DNA from: an uncultured Succinivibrio sp. | GTDB lineage: Bacteria > Pseudomonadota > Gammaproteobacteria > Enterobacterales > Succinivibrionaceae | NCBI GenBank assembly: GCA_900770725.1 | Contig: CAAGLL010000090.1 | Span: forward strand, 24,489-88,488 | DNA length: 64,000 nucleotides | Reading direction: 5' to 3' | Shown: piece by piece, positions 32,286-42,534 of the stretch | Layout: the number at the start of each line of letters is the position of its first letter | Numbering within the stretch: position 1 is the first letter of the stretch | Program-made: the position numbers and the translations under genes | The notes under the pieces: model-generated | The model's database searches: none | What the model was told of the DNA's origin: nothing | What the model saw: only the letters and a program-made list of their open reading frames with translations

Positions 32286-32981
32286 CTATGCCTTGGCCAG
32301 GCCGAAGGAGCGCAGCAGCGACTCCATGAAGGAGCGGCGCATGTAGAAGCCGCGGGGCCTTGTGAGCACCATCGAGCCGTCCGGGCCTGAAACGCGGGTG
32401 AGCGCGGTGCCGTCGGCGGCCTTGGGGCGCATCTGCACCACTGCGCCGTCGCGCGCGGTGATCTCGTCGGCCCGCCCGGTCTTGGCCATCTCCATGAGCT
32501 CGTCATAGTCTGCGCGGATGGCGGCCATCTGCGCGTTGTCAGGCCTCCAGAACCTGTAGCCTGCGACGAAGCGCTCCTGGTAGGTGAAATTGCGCGGGGC
32601 GACGAGGAAGACGAAGAGCACGCGCGAGATCTTGTGGAAGAGGATGCTGTCCTCAAAGCGCGAGGGGGCGGTGGGATCGAGCGGGGCCGAGCAGATGAAG
32701 GTCGACTCGAGCGGGCGCATGTGCTCGTCAAGCGGCACGGTCTTGAGCTCGCAGCCTAAGTTCGGGAAGTCGGGGATCGGCAGCCCCGGGGCCGAGGCTC
32801 CCAGGAAGCGCTCGATGAGCTCGCCCTGGAAGCCCTTGCCGTGCAGCGGCCCCAGCGGCAGCGGCACGCCCGCGGCCGCCGCGAGGTCGGCGATCGTGCG
32901 TCCTTTTATGGACTCAAGCGACGCCGTGAGCGCGGCGAAGTCCGCAGGCGGCGCGGCGTGCCACCCCTCGTTCCTCTTCAT
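32286..32981 (-). CDS. mutH: DNA mismatch repair endonuclease MutH
   Basis: 231 residues (E. coli 229). MutH nicks the unmethylated strand at hemimethylated GATC sites after MutS-MutL recognition, so the organism should have Dam methylation. The catalytic D-E-K triad is visible in the DFPNLGCELKTVPL segment near residue 72. KGFQGELIERFLGA precedes it. The ATG at 32981 has GGAGGGG just upstream; a longer frame has no homology. Divergent from rppH, as in E. coli. Confidence 0.97.
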   Translation of the reverse strand: MKRNEGWHAAPPADFAALTASLESIKGRTIADLAAAAGVPLPLGPLHGKGFQGELIERFLGASAPGLPIPDFPNLGCELKTVPLDEHMRPLESTFICSAPLDPTAPSRFEDSILFHKISRVLFVFLVAPRNFTYQERFVAGYRFWRPDNAQMAAIRADYDELMEMAKTGRADEITARDGAVVQMRPKAADGTALTRVSGPDGSMVLTRPRGFYMRRSFMESLLRSFGLAKA

Positions 32982-33123
32982 GAAGCCCCTCCGTATTCTC
33001 CCGGGCCATCGGGCGCCCGGCATTGTGCCGCCCCTCTCCAATCGGGCGGCGCCAGTGTGCGATAATTGTTCCAAGTATATGTGCCGCAAGGCACTTTAGA
33101 AACAAATTGCGACCGAGGCGGTT

Positions 33124-33648
33124 TTGATAGACAAGGACGGATACAGGCCGAATGTCGGCATCGTGATCTGCAACCGCAAAGGCCAGCTGCTATGGGCGCG
33201 CCGCATCCGCCAGAATTCCTGGCAGTTCCCGCAAGGCGGCGTCGATCCGGGCGAGTCGCCCGTCGAGGCGATGTACAGGGAGCTCTACGAGGAGCTCGGG
33301 CTCAAGCGCGACGAGGTGGTGCTGCTTTCCACCTCCAAGTGCTGGCTGCGCTACAGGCTTCCCAAGCGCCTGGTGCGCTGGAACGAGAAGCCGGTGTGCA
33401 TCGGGCAGAAGCAGAAGTGGTTCCTGCTGATGATCCGCAAGGATCGCCAGAAGCACATCGAGTTCGACCGCCGGGGCCACCCGGAGTTCGACGGCTGGCG
33501 CTGGGTGTCGTACTGGTACCCGGTCAGGCAGGTTGTTGCATTCAAGAGGGACGTTTACCGCACGGTTCTGTCTGAATTCTCGCAGACCGTGCTGTTCGGG
33601 TTGGCGCGGGCGCTCGCCCGCGCCGCCAAAAAGCGCGGAGGACAGTGA
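33124..33648 (+). CDS. rppH: RNA pyrophosphohydrolase RppH
   Basis: 174 residues. RppH removes pyrophosphate from 5' triphosphate ends and so triggers mRNA decay by RNase E. The Nudix box GGVDPGESPVEAMYRELYEE, with its REx2EE core, starts near residue 38. The N-terminus DGYRPNVGIVICN is nearly invariant in the family and fixes a TTG start at 33124. An extended -10 (TGC-GATAAT, 33058-33066) and a GCAA-loop hairpin (33081-33094) lie upstream. The stop overlaps ptsP. Confidence 0.97.
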   Translation: MIDKDGYRPNVGIVICNRKGQLLWARRIRQNSWQFPQGGVDPGESPVEAMYRELYEELGLKRDEVVLLSTSKCWLRYRLPKRLVRWNEKPVCIGQKQKWFLLMIRKDRQKHIEFDRRGHPEFDGWRWVSYWYPVRQVVAFKRDVYRTVLSEFSQTVLFGLARALARAAKKRGGQ

Positions 33649-35936
33649 TGGACGACAGGCAGAGCCACATGCTGCTGGCATTGAGGCAGATCACCGAGAA
33701 CGTGTCGGTCCAGAGCACGCTCGAGGACGCCATGTCGCTTCTGGTGGTGAGCATACGCAAGGCCACCGGGGCGGACTGCTGCTCGCTCTACCTCGTGGAC
33801 AGCTTCAAGAAGTTCCTGAAGCTGGCCGCGACCGACGGCCTGTCCAAGCAGGCCGTGGGCAAGGCGCGGCTGCGCATCGGCGAGGGCCTGGTGGGCTCGG
33901 TGGGCGAGAAGCAGGAGCTCATAGATCTTGCCGACGCGCCCTCTGACCCCAAGTTCAAGTACCTTCCCGAGGTGGGCGAGGACGAGTTCTTCTCGTTCCT
34001 GGGCGTCCCGGTGTTGAACCAGGGCGAGCTGCTAGGGGTTCTGGTCATCCAGAGCAAGGAGCGCCGCCAGTTCGGCCCGGTCGAGGAGTCATTCCTAGTC
34101 ACGCTCAGCGCGCAGATCGCCTCGATCATCGCCGTCTCGCGCAGCCAGAAGGACTCGTCGTCCGAGTCGGTGCAGGCCTACGTGGGCGAGCAGGGCACCG
34201 GTGGCATCGCCATTGCCAAGGCGGTGGTGTGGCAGCCCGAGGTCCAGCTTGCCGACGTCACGGTGCAGCACACCAAGGATCCCGAGGTGCAGCAGGAGCT
34301 CTTCCACCAGAGCATGTTCCAGCTGCAGACAGAGATGGACCTCAACACGCTGCACATGAGCGAGAACGGCAAGAAGGACGCGGCCTTCGGCTATGTCTCA
34401 GGCTACGGCAGCCTGCTTGACGACACGACCTTCCAGGACGACGTGGACACCGAGATCATGGCCAACGGCCTGACCGCGGCCTCCGCGGTCAAGGTGGTCG
34501 CCGAGCGCCGCCTCTCGGACCTTGCGAACACCGAGGACCGCGACGGCTACCTAGACCTGCGCGACATGTCCGAGATCATCATCTCGAGGCTCATGAACTT
34601 CTCCTCCCGCGCCCCCGAGCTCAAGGAGGACGTGGTGCTCGCGGTGCGCTCGCTGCCAGCGGCCATGGTCGCAGAGCTCAAGCGCTACCGCGTCTGCGGC
34701 TTCATCTCGATGGAGAGCGCGGCCAACTCCCACACCTCGGTGCTGGCGCGCGATCTGGGGATCCCCTCGGTCTCGGGATTGCACTTTGACATCAACACCC
34801 TAAACGGCCGCACCGTCATCGTCGACGGCATGAACTCCGAGTTGCTGGTCGATCCCTCCGAGAGCATCATCGCCGAGTACCGCCAGATGATGCTCTCGGG
34901 GCGCGAGCAGGAGGATCTGTTCTCGCGCGAGAAGTACAAGGAGTCCGTCTCAACCGACGGAGTCCGCGTCAGGGTCGAGCTCAACGCCGGCCTCTCGCAC
35001 GAGGAGATGACCGATCTGCCCGAGCAGTGCGACGGCGTGGGCCTCTACCGCACCGAGATCTCGTTCATGATGTCAGGCTCGCTCCCAGGCGAGCAGCAGC
35101 AGGTGCAGTGGTACCGCTCGGTGCTCAAGCAGTTCAAGAAGCAGTCCGTCACGATGCGCACGCTCGACGTCGGCGGGGACAAGGCGCTGAGCTACCTGCC
35201 CATCGAGGAGATCAACCCGGCGCTGGGGTGGCGCGGCGTGCGCATCACCATCGACCAGCCGCAGATCCTCAAGACCCAGCTGCGGGCGATGATCATCGCC
35301 CACAGCGAGTTCAACAACCTGCAGATAATGATCCCGATGGTCTCGAGGCTCTCGGAGATCGTCACCTGCAAGCGCATGCTCTCCCAGGTGGTGAGGGAGG
35401 TCGGCGCCCAGCTTGGGCGCGAGATCCCCATGCCCAAGTTCGGCGTCATGCTCGAGGTGCCCGCGGTCATCTACATGATGGATGAGATCCTGGGGGAGGT
35501 GGACTTCGTCTCCATCGGCTCCAACGACCTCATGCAGTACCTGCTCGCGGTTGACCGCGGCAACCAGAAGGTGTCGCGCTTCTTCGAGCCGTTCCACCCG
35601 GCCGTGGTGCGCTGCCTAAAGCAGCTTTGCGACAAGGCCGGAGAGCGCCACATCCCGATCACGGTGTGCGGCGAGATCGCCGGCAACCCGCTCGACGCGA
35701 TGATGCTGCTCTCGCTTGGCTACACCGAGCTTTCGATGAACTACTCAGAGCTCGCCCGCGTGCGCTACACCGTGCGCCGCGTGAGCATCAGCGCGCTCAA
35801 GGACATCGGGGAGAAGGCGCTCAAGCTGTGCCACTCCGAGGACATCAGGAAGCTCTACCTCGACTACGCGCAGTCGGTGGGGCTTGAGCGGGTCGTGATG
35901 CCCGCAGGCGCCAAGCACATACCCTCGGACGACTGA
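33648..35936 (+). CDS. ptsP: PEP-protein phosphotransferase PtsP (enzyme I-Ntr)
   Basis: 762 residues. The first protein of the nitrogen PTS passes phosphate from PEP to NPr. An N-terminal GAF domain (about 1-165) is followed by the enzyme I domains. The phospho-accepting histidine is in ANSHTSVLARDLGIP near 364, and the PEP-binding barrel has VGLYRTEI near 466, GGDKALSYLP near 510 and GSNDLMQYLLAVDR near 625. A GTG three bases earlier is an alternative start. Usual gene order rppH-ptsP-lgt-thyA, but lgt is missing. Confidence 0.97.
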   Translation: MDDRQSHMLLALRQITENVSVQSTLEDAMSLLVVSIRKATGADCCSLYLVDSFKKFLKLAATDGLSKQAVGKARLRIGEGLVGSVGEKQELIDLADAPSDPKFKYLPEVGEDEFFSFLGVPVLNQGELLGVLVIQSKERRQFGPVEESFLVTLSAQIASIIAVSRSQKDSSSESVQAYVGEQGTGGIAIAKAVVWQPEVQLADVTVQHTKDPEVQQELFHQSMFQLQTEMDLNTLHMSENGKKDAAFGYVSGYGSLLDDTTFQDDVDTEIMANGLTAASAVKVVAERRLSDLANTEDRDGYLDLRDMSEIIISRLMNFSSRAPELKEDVVLAVRSLPAAMVAELKRYRVCGFISMESAANSHTSVLARDLGIPSVSGLHFDINTLNGRTVIVDGMNSELLVDPSESIIAEYRQMMLSGREQEDLFSREKYKESVSTDGVRVRVELNAGLSHEEMTDLPEQCDGVGLYRTEISFMMSGSLPGEQQQVQWYRSVLKQFKKQSVTMRTLDVGGDKALSYLPIEEINPALGWRGVRITIDQPQILKTQLRAMIIAHSEFNNLQIMIPMVSRLSEIVTCKRMLSQVVREVGAQLGREIPMPKFGVMLEVPAVIYMMDEILGEVDFVSIGSNDLMQYLLAVDRGNQKVSRFFEPFHPAVVRCLKQLCDKAGERHIPITVCGEIAGNPLDAMMLLSLGYTELSMNYSELARVRYTVRRVSISALKDIGEKALKLCHSEDIRKLYLDYAQSVGLERVVMPAGAKHIPSDD

Positions 35937-35982
35937 CGCAAGCCCCCATGGGGATTTATTTGAAAGGATTTAAGGAAGGAAA

Positions 35983-36777
35983 ATGAAAGTCTACCTGGAC
36001 CTGCTGCGCAGGATCATGGAAGAGGGCGTCGACCGCCCGGACAGGACCGGCACCGGCACGCGCTCGATCTTCGGGACGCAGATGCGCTTCCACCTCGATG
36101 ACGGCTTCCCGCTTCTGACCACCAAGAAGGTCCACCTAAAGTCGATCATCCACGAGCTCTTGTGGTTCATAAGCGGCTCGACCAACATCGGGTACCTAAA
36201 GCAGAACGGAGTGAGCATCTGGGACGAGTGGGCCGACGAGAACGGCGATCTCGGCCCGATCTACGGCAAGCAGTGGCGCGACTGGGAGACGCCTGACGGC
36301 AGGCACATCGACCAGCTTTCAAAAGCCATCGAGACCATCAAGTCAAACCCCGAGTCCCGCCGCATCATCGTCTGCGCCTGGAACCCCGGCGACGTCGACA
36401 AGATGGCTCTGCCTCCCTGCCACGCGCTCTACCAGTTCTACGTGGCAGGCGGGGCGCTGTCCTGCCAGCTCTACCAGCGCAGCTGCGACATGTTCCTGGG
36501 CGTCCCCTTCAACATCGCCGAGTACTCGCTCCTCACGATGATGGTCGCGAAGATCTGCGGCCTCAAGTACGGCGACTTCGTGTGGACCGGCGGCGACACC
36601 CACATCTACAGCAACCACTTCAACCAGGTGCGCGAGCAGCTCTCGCGCACCCCCAGGGCGCTGCCGCGCATGGAGATAAAGCGCGTGCCCGACAGCATCT
36701 TTGACTTCAAGTACGACGACTTCGAGCTCACCGGGTACGATCCGTACCCTGCGATCAAGGCGCCGGTGGCGGTCTGA
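35983..36777 (+). CDS. thyA: Thymidylate synthase ThyA
   Basis: 264 residues, exactly the E. coli length. It makes dTMP from dUMP with methylene-tetrahydrofolate. DRTGTGTRSIFG is near residue 20, the catalytic cysteine in MALPPCHALYQFYV near 146, and QRSCDMFLGVPFNIA near 165. AAGGAAGG lies just before the ATG. A short CCCCATGGGG palindrome (35944-35953) separates it from ptsP. Confidence 0.98.
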   Translation: MKVYLDLLRRIMEEGVDRPDRTGTGTRSIFGTQMRFHLDDGFPLLTTKKVHLKSIIHELLWFISGSTNIGYLKQNGVSIWDEWADENGDLGPIYGKQWRDWETPDGRHIDQLSKAIETIKSNPESRRIIVCAWNPGDVDKMALPPCHALYQFYVAGGALSCQLYQRSCDMFLGVPFNIAEYSLLTMMVAKICGLKYGDFVWTGGDTHIYSNHFNQVREQLSRTPRALPRMEIKRVPDSIFDFKYDDFELTGYDPYPAIKAPVAV

Positions 36778-36786
36778 GGAGGCGAC

Positions 36787-37043
36787 ATGGAGATCCCTGG
36801 CAGCATCAAGTGGCACTCGCGCCGCGGCATGCGCGAGATTGACCTCATGCTCCTGCCCTTCGTCGAGCAGGATCTGCCGAACATGGACGAGGCTGCGCTC
36901 AAGGAGTACGCCGATCTGCTCGAGGCGAGCGATCTCGAGCTGGTGCGCTGGCTTGACGGCTCGCAGCAGGCCGACAGCGAAAGCCGCCGGCACATCATCG
37001 GCGTGATCCGGGAGTGCCACGCAAAAAGGGTAGGGCTTGATAA

Positions 37044-37047
<4 letters not shown>
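36787..37047 (+). CDS. sdhE: FAD assembly factor SdhE
   Basis: 86 residues. SdhE helps attach FAD covalently to succinate dehydrogenase and fumarate reductase. The RGxxE motif essential for flavinylation is at residues 13-17. The LMLLPF and DLELVRWL segments also match the family (YgfY/CptB). In a succinate-producing cell the likely client is fumarate reductase, an inference. Its stop overlaps srmB by 4 bases. Confidence 0.93.
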
Positions 37048-38429
<1,382 letters not shown>

Positions 38430-38457
38430 GATGATTTGAAATGCAGGCGGAGGATCC

Positions 38458-39621
38458 ATGAGCGCAACAATATTCAGGAACGCGCAGCTTCACGTCACGT
38501 CGCCGGAGTTTGCCGGGGCCACCGAGTTCGCCGTCTCGGACCACCGCATCATCCCGATGGATCCGGCGCTGCTGGAGAACGGCACCACCGAGGAGATCAA
38601 CTTAAACGGCATGCACGTGGCGCCGGGGTTCATCGACCTCCTGGTCAACGGCTGCGACGGGGTGTCCTTCGCCAACGACCCCTCCACCAAGACGCTGGAG
38701 ACCATGCGCGCCTACGAGACCCAGCACGGCACGACCACCTTCGTGCCGACGCTCATCTCCTCCCAGCGCGAGATCACCACGAGGGCCTTCGAGGCCGTCG
38801 AGATCTTCAAGGGCAACCACCCGGGCGTCTGCCCGGGGCTGCACATGGAAGGCCCGTTCATCAACTCGGCGCACAAGGGCTTCCAGCCTGACAGCTACAT
38901 CCGCGCGATGACGGACTCCGACCTGCAGAACATCATCAAGAACAAGGACGTCATCGCCTACATGACCGTCGCCCCTGAGATCGTGCGCCCCAAGTACATG
39001 ATCGCGCTGATGCGCGCCGGGGTTACCCTCTCGATTGGCCACAGCGCGGCGACCTACTTCGAGGCGCTCTCGGCCTTCAAGGCCGGCGTCCACAGCGTCA
39101 CCCACATCTTCAACGGGATGAGGCCGATGGCCGGAAGGGAGCCTGGGATCATCGGCGCGGCCTTCGAGGATCCGGAGGTCTACGCCGGCATCATCGCAGA
39201 CGGGCGCCACGTGCACCCCTCGATCATCAGGCTGATGCACCGCATCATGGGCGACCACCTCTACATCGTCTCCGACGCCCAGTCGGTGGCGGGCATGTCA
39301 AAGCAGCCTGGATCATTCAGCATCGGCGGCACCGAGGTCTTCGTGGATCGCCAGCGCGGCCTAATCGACTCCAAGGGCAGCCTCGCGGGCACCCCGGTGG
39401 TGCTGATGGACGGCGTGCGCTTCCTGGTCACGCGCTGCGGCTTCTCGCTCGACGAGGCGCTCTATGCGGCAACGGCCGCCCCGGCGCATGTCATCGGGCT
39501 TCAGGAAGTGGGCGAGATCGCAGGCGGCAACATCGCTGATCTCGTGATCTTCGATGACGACTACAAGGTCCACTACGTGCTCCAGAACGGCTACGTCAAG
39601 AACCTCGGGGACATGATCTGA
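38458..39621 (+). CDS. nagA: N-acetylglucosamine-6-phosphate deacetylase NagA
   Basis: 387 residues. NagA deacetylates GlcNAc-6-phosphate in amino-sugar and recycled wall-sugar catabolism. APGFIDLLVNGCDG near residue 55, LHMEGPFIN near 126 (metal Glu), IGHSAATYFE near 194 (metal His), THIFNGM near 215 and SDAQSV near 274 are the amidohydrolase landmarks. GGAGG precedes the ATG. It overlaps the regulator gene by one base; nagB is not in the window. Confidence 0.95.
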   Translation: MSATIFRNAQLHVTSPEFAGATEFAVSDHRIIPMDPALLENGTTEEINLNGMHVAPGFIDLLVNGCDGVSFANDPSTKTLETMRAYETQHGTTTFVPTLISSQREITTRAFEAVEIFKGNHPGVCPGLHMEGPFINSAHKGFQPDSYIRAMTDSDLQNIIKNKDVIAYMTVAPEIVRPKYMIALMRAGVTLSIGHSAATYFEALSAFKAGVHSVTHIFNGMRPMAGREPGIIGAAFEDPEVYAGIIADGRHVHPSIIRLMHRIMGDHLYIVSDAQSVAGMSKQPGSFSIGGTEVFVDRQRGLIDSKGSLAGTPVVLMDGVRFLVTRCGFSLDEALYAATAAPAHVIGLQEVGEIAGGNIADLVIFDDDYKVHYVLQNGYVKNLGDMI

Positions 39622-40553
39622 TGGAAGCGGCGATCCTCGACCGCGTGAGCGCGGGGGTTTCGGAGCTTTCAAAGTCAGAGCGCCTGGTGGCCAAGGCCGT
39701 GCTCGACGATCCGGTGCTAAGCTCGCGCGAGAACATCGCCGATCTGGCCCGCCGCGCCGGGGTGTCCCAGCCAACGGTGTACCGCTTCTGCCGCCGCTTC
39801 GGCTGCGACGGCTTTCCAGACTTCAAGCAGACGCTCGCAGCCGCGGTGGACTCAGGCGACGGCGCCCGCCGCTCAAGCGGCGTGCGCTCGGGCGACAGCG
39901 TGGGCGACATCGTGCGCAAGGTCGCCGCAGCATACAGCGGCGCGCTCAAGGATCTGGCGCGCGATCTCGACGAGGCCGTGCTCGCCCGCTGCGTGGACGT
40001 CGTATCCCAGGCCCGCAGGATCCTCCTTTGCGCCCAGGGGCCGGCGCGCGCCCCGGCCGAGGCCTTCCGCTTTGAGCTCCTGGGCCTCGGCATGCCCTGC
40101 GAGGCTGCCTGCGATCCCCACTCGATCCTCGCCTCGGCCGCCTCGCTGCGCCAGGAGGATCTCCTGGTGGCAGTCTCGCTTTCAGGGGACGAGCGCGACA
40201 GCATCGCGGCGGTGAACACCGCAGCCCAGGGCGGGGCCTTCACCATCTGCGCCTGCCCGGGCGACAGCACGCTTGCCACGGCGGGTGCGCTGTGGCTCCA
40301 TGCGGGGCGCCCGCCGCGCAGCGACGATGATCTCATGCCAAACAGCGTGTGCTGCGAGGCGGCGCTGAGGATCCTCGCAGGCGGGGTGAGGCTGCGCCGC
40401 GCAGAGCTCGTGCGCCAGGTCAGGCCCAGGATCGAGGGAGCGCTAAAGCCCCTGGGCATGGGCTCAAGGGCGCAGGAGATTGACCGGCACGAAAGCCCCG
40501 CAGGCGCCTTGAAGCCCGGGGAGCCCATCACCTCGCTCTCCTGGAAGCTTTAG
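39621..40553 (+). CDS. RpiR-family transcriptional regulator (HTH + SIS)
   Basis: 310 residues. An N-terminal HTH of RpiR/MurR type (about 1-77; SKSERLVAKAVL, then GVSQPTVYRFCRRFGCDGFPDFK) is followed by a SIS sugar-phosphate domain (about 125-240; LLVAVSLSGDERDS near 187). The translational overlap with nagA suggests that it controls amino-sugar use, with GlcNAc-6-phosphate or MurNAc-6-phosphate as the likely effector; this is inferred. The C-terminal 50 residues are not part of the standard fold. Confidence 0.85.
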   Translation: MEAAILDRVSAGVSELSKSERLVAKAVLDDPVLSSRENIADLARRAGVSQPTVYRFCRRFGCDGFPDFKQTLAAAVDSGDGARRSSGVRSGDSVGDIVRKVAAAYSGALKDLARDLDEAVLARCVDVVSQARRILLCAQGPARAPAEAFRFELLGLGMPCEAACDPHSILASAASLRQEDLLVAVSLSGDERDSIAAVNTAAQGGAFTICACPGDSTLATAGALWLHAGRPPRSDDDLMPNSVCCEAALRILAGGVRLRRAELVRQVRPRIEGALKPLGMGSRAQEIDRHESPAGALKPGEPITSLSWKL

Positions 40554-40593
40554 AAGGGCAGCCATTGAGGCCTTGGGGCTTTCAGTGGCACAG

Positions 40594-40630
40594 ATGCAGC
40601 AAGGGGGCGTCATGCGCCCCCTTGCTGCAT
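40594..40630. terminator. 16-bp perfect hairpin between convergent genes
   Basis: 40594-40609 pairs perfectly with 40615-40630 around TCATG. It lies between the rpiR stop and the glgA stop, so it probably terminates both strands, although no T-tract is seen. Confidence 0.7.
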
Positions 40631-40636
40631 CATTCA

Positions 40637-42094
40637 TCACCACTTGGGCTTTTTCAGGGCCTCGGCGTAGAGCTCCTCGTATTTCCTGCACGAGTCCTTC
40701 CACAAGAAGCGCTTGCTCATGGCGTTGCGCTTGAGGCGGCGCATCTCGGAGGGATCCTCTAGGTAGAGGATCAGCGTGCGGCGCAGGCAGGAGAGCAGCT
40801 CCTCGGACGAGGGCTCGTTGAAGACGAAGCCGTCGCCGTTCTCGCGATCGCGGTCGTAGTCGATCACGGTGTCGCGCAATCCGCCCACGGCCCTCACGAT
40901 GGGCAGCGTGCCGTAGGCCAGCGAGTAGATCTGGTTGAGCCCGCAGGGCTCGAAGATCGACGGCATCAGGAAGAAGTCCGAGGCCGCCTCGATCTGGTGG
41001 GCCAGCACGTTGTCGTAGACGGGCGAGAAGACCATCTTGTCCTTGTGCCGCGCGGCGATGCCCTCCATCTGGCGCTGCAGGTTCGGATCCCCGGTGCCCT
41101 CGATGATGACCTGCACCTTGTGCTCGAGGAAGCGGTCGAGGATCGGAAGCAGCAGCCCGATGCCCTTCTGGTCGGTGAGCCTTGCCACCATGCCGTAGAG
41201 CGGGGTGTCGCCCATCTCGAGGTTGAGCTTGCGCTGCAGCAGGTACTTGCCTAAGACCTTGTCCTCCATGCTGTCGATGCTGTAGCAGATGCGCAGCGTC
41301 TTGTCCGTCGAGGGGTCCCAGTCTGAGTAGTCGCAGCCGTTGACGATGCCCGAGAGGTCCATGCGGCGGGCCAGGTAGTTGCCGGCCATGCCGTGGCCGC
41401 CCAGGTAGGTCGTAAGCTCGTAGGCGTAGCCTGGGGAGACGGTGTTGATCTTGTCGGCGTAGAAGACGCCGCATTTTAGGAAGTTGACGTAGGAGCCCTG
41501 GGTGATCATGCCGTTCTGCACGTGCTGGATCTCAGGGATGAGGTAGAGCTGGCCTGCGTCGAACACGCCCTGGAAGGCGCCGTTGTGCACGGTGAGCACG
41601 CTGCGCGTGTTCTCAAAGAAGGGATCCTTCTGGTACTTGAGGCGCAGGATCATCGGCGCCGTGCCGGTGTGCCAGTCGTTGCAGTGCAGGATGTCTGGGC
41701 GGAAGCCGGTCTTGCGGGCCGCCTCGATGGCCGCGGCCGAGAAGAACGAGAACCTCGTGCCGTTGTCCCAGTAGGCCTGGTTGTTGTCGCCGTACATCGA
41801 GGTGCGGTCGAAGAAGCGCGGGCAGTCGATGAGCCAGCACTCGAAGTTTGAAAGCACGGTCTTGCGCACCTTGAAGGGCACGCGGATCTGCTCTGCGGGG
41901 CTGTCGGCGTTGAGCACGCCCTCGTATATGACCTCGAACTTGTCCCAGCCGGGGATGGTGCCGTAGCAGGGGATGCAAAGCCTGACGTCGTGGCCGTCCT
42001 TCTTGAGCTGCGAGGGCAGCGCCTTGGCGACGTCTGCGAGGCCGCCCGACTTGATGAGGCCTGCGGCCTCGGATGCAAGGAACAGGATCTTCAT
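40637..42094 (-). CDS. glgA: Glycogen synthase GlgA (ADP-glucose)
   Basis: 485 residues. A GT5 enzyme that elongates glycogen from ADP-glucose. The ADP-glucose motif KSGGLADV is at residues 15-22. HCNDWHTGTAP is near 139 and the C-terminal EPCGLNQIYSLAYGTLPIVR near 375 is typical. No other glg gene is adjacent, which is unusual since glgA normally sits with glgC and glgP. It supports a glycogen-storing cell, as do the two carbohydrate-module proteins in the window. Confidence 0.96.
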   Translation of the reverse strand: MKILFLASEAAGLIKSGGLADVAKALPSQLKKDGHDVRLCIPCYGTIPGWDKFEVIYEGVLNADSPAEQIRVPFKVRKTVLSNFECWLIDCPRFFDRTSMYGDNNQAYWDNGTRFSFFSAAAIEAARKTGFRPDILHCNDWHTGTAPMILRLKYQKDPFFENTRSVLTVHNGAFQGVFDAGQLYLIPEIQHVQNGMITQGSYVNFLKCGVFYADKINTVSPGYAYELTTYLGGHGMAGNYLARRMDLSGIVNGCDYSDWDPSTDKTLRICYSIDSMEDKVLGKYLLQRKLNLEMGDTPLYGMVARLTDQKGIGLLLPILDRFLEHKVQVIIEGTGDPNLQRQMEGIAARHKDKMVFSPVYDNVLAHQIEAASDFFLMPSIFEPCGLNQIYSLAYGTLPIVRAVGGLRDTVIDYDRDRENGDGFVFNEPSSEELLSCLRRTLILYLEDPSEMRRLKRNAMSKRFLWKDSCRKYEELYAEALKKPKW

Positions 42095-42534
42095 GGGAAA
42101 TTAGGCTTCCGCCCTCCGTTCAAATGCCTTCATGCATCATAGCGCACGCGTGCATCCGCCGCCCCTTGGCGGATCCAACAGTGCTCGCAGATCTGCAAAT
42201 TGGCCGCTGGATGCCAGGATCGCTGTGAGATGAGCGCAAAAACGGCTAACGCATACAGTGAATGCAAATCTTGTATTCAAGAAATGTCAAATTTTACGCA
42301 AATGTTGCGGAAAACCTTTGCATCTCAAAGAGGCTTCCATTCAAGGGCAAGCACTTGTCCTACCACTTGTCCGTGCACCAAATAGATCGCAAATCGGAAA
42401 ACGTAAAACGTTTGCGTGCAAAATATGGCGTTTTTTGTGAGTGGCGTGGAAAAACGGCGATCGCATGTTGGTAAGGCTGGATGCCCAAACATATAATCCG
42501 ATTCATCAGACAAGTACATATAAGGAGTTTGAAT
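42095..42534. other. Divergent control region between glgA and the TRAP operon
   Basis: 440 bases, moderately AT-rich, no gene. A direct repeat CACTTGTCC occurs at 42352-42360 and 42364-42372 (12-bp step). AACGTTTGCGT near 42408 resembles half of a PurR/LacI-type site. A TTTTGTGAGTG near 42436 resembles half of a CRP site. The TRAP promoter is at the right end. Confidence 0.55.
42468..42497 (+). promoter_or_regulatory. Promoter of the TRAP transporter operon
   Basis: TTGGTA (42468-42473), an 18-base spacer and a perfect TATAAT (42492-42497), 38 bases before the dctP ATG. Confidence 0.6.
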
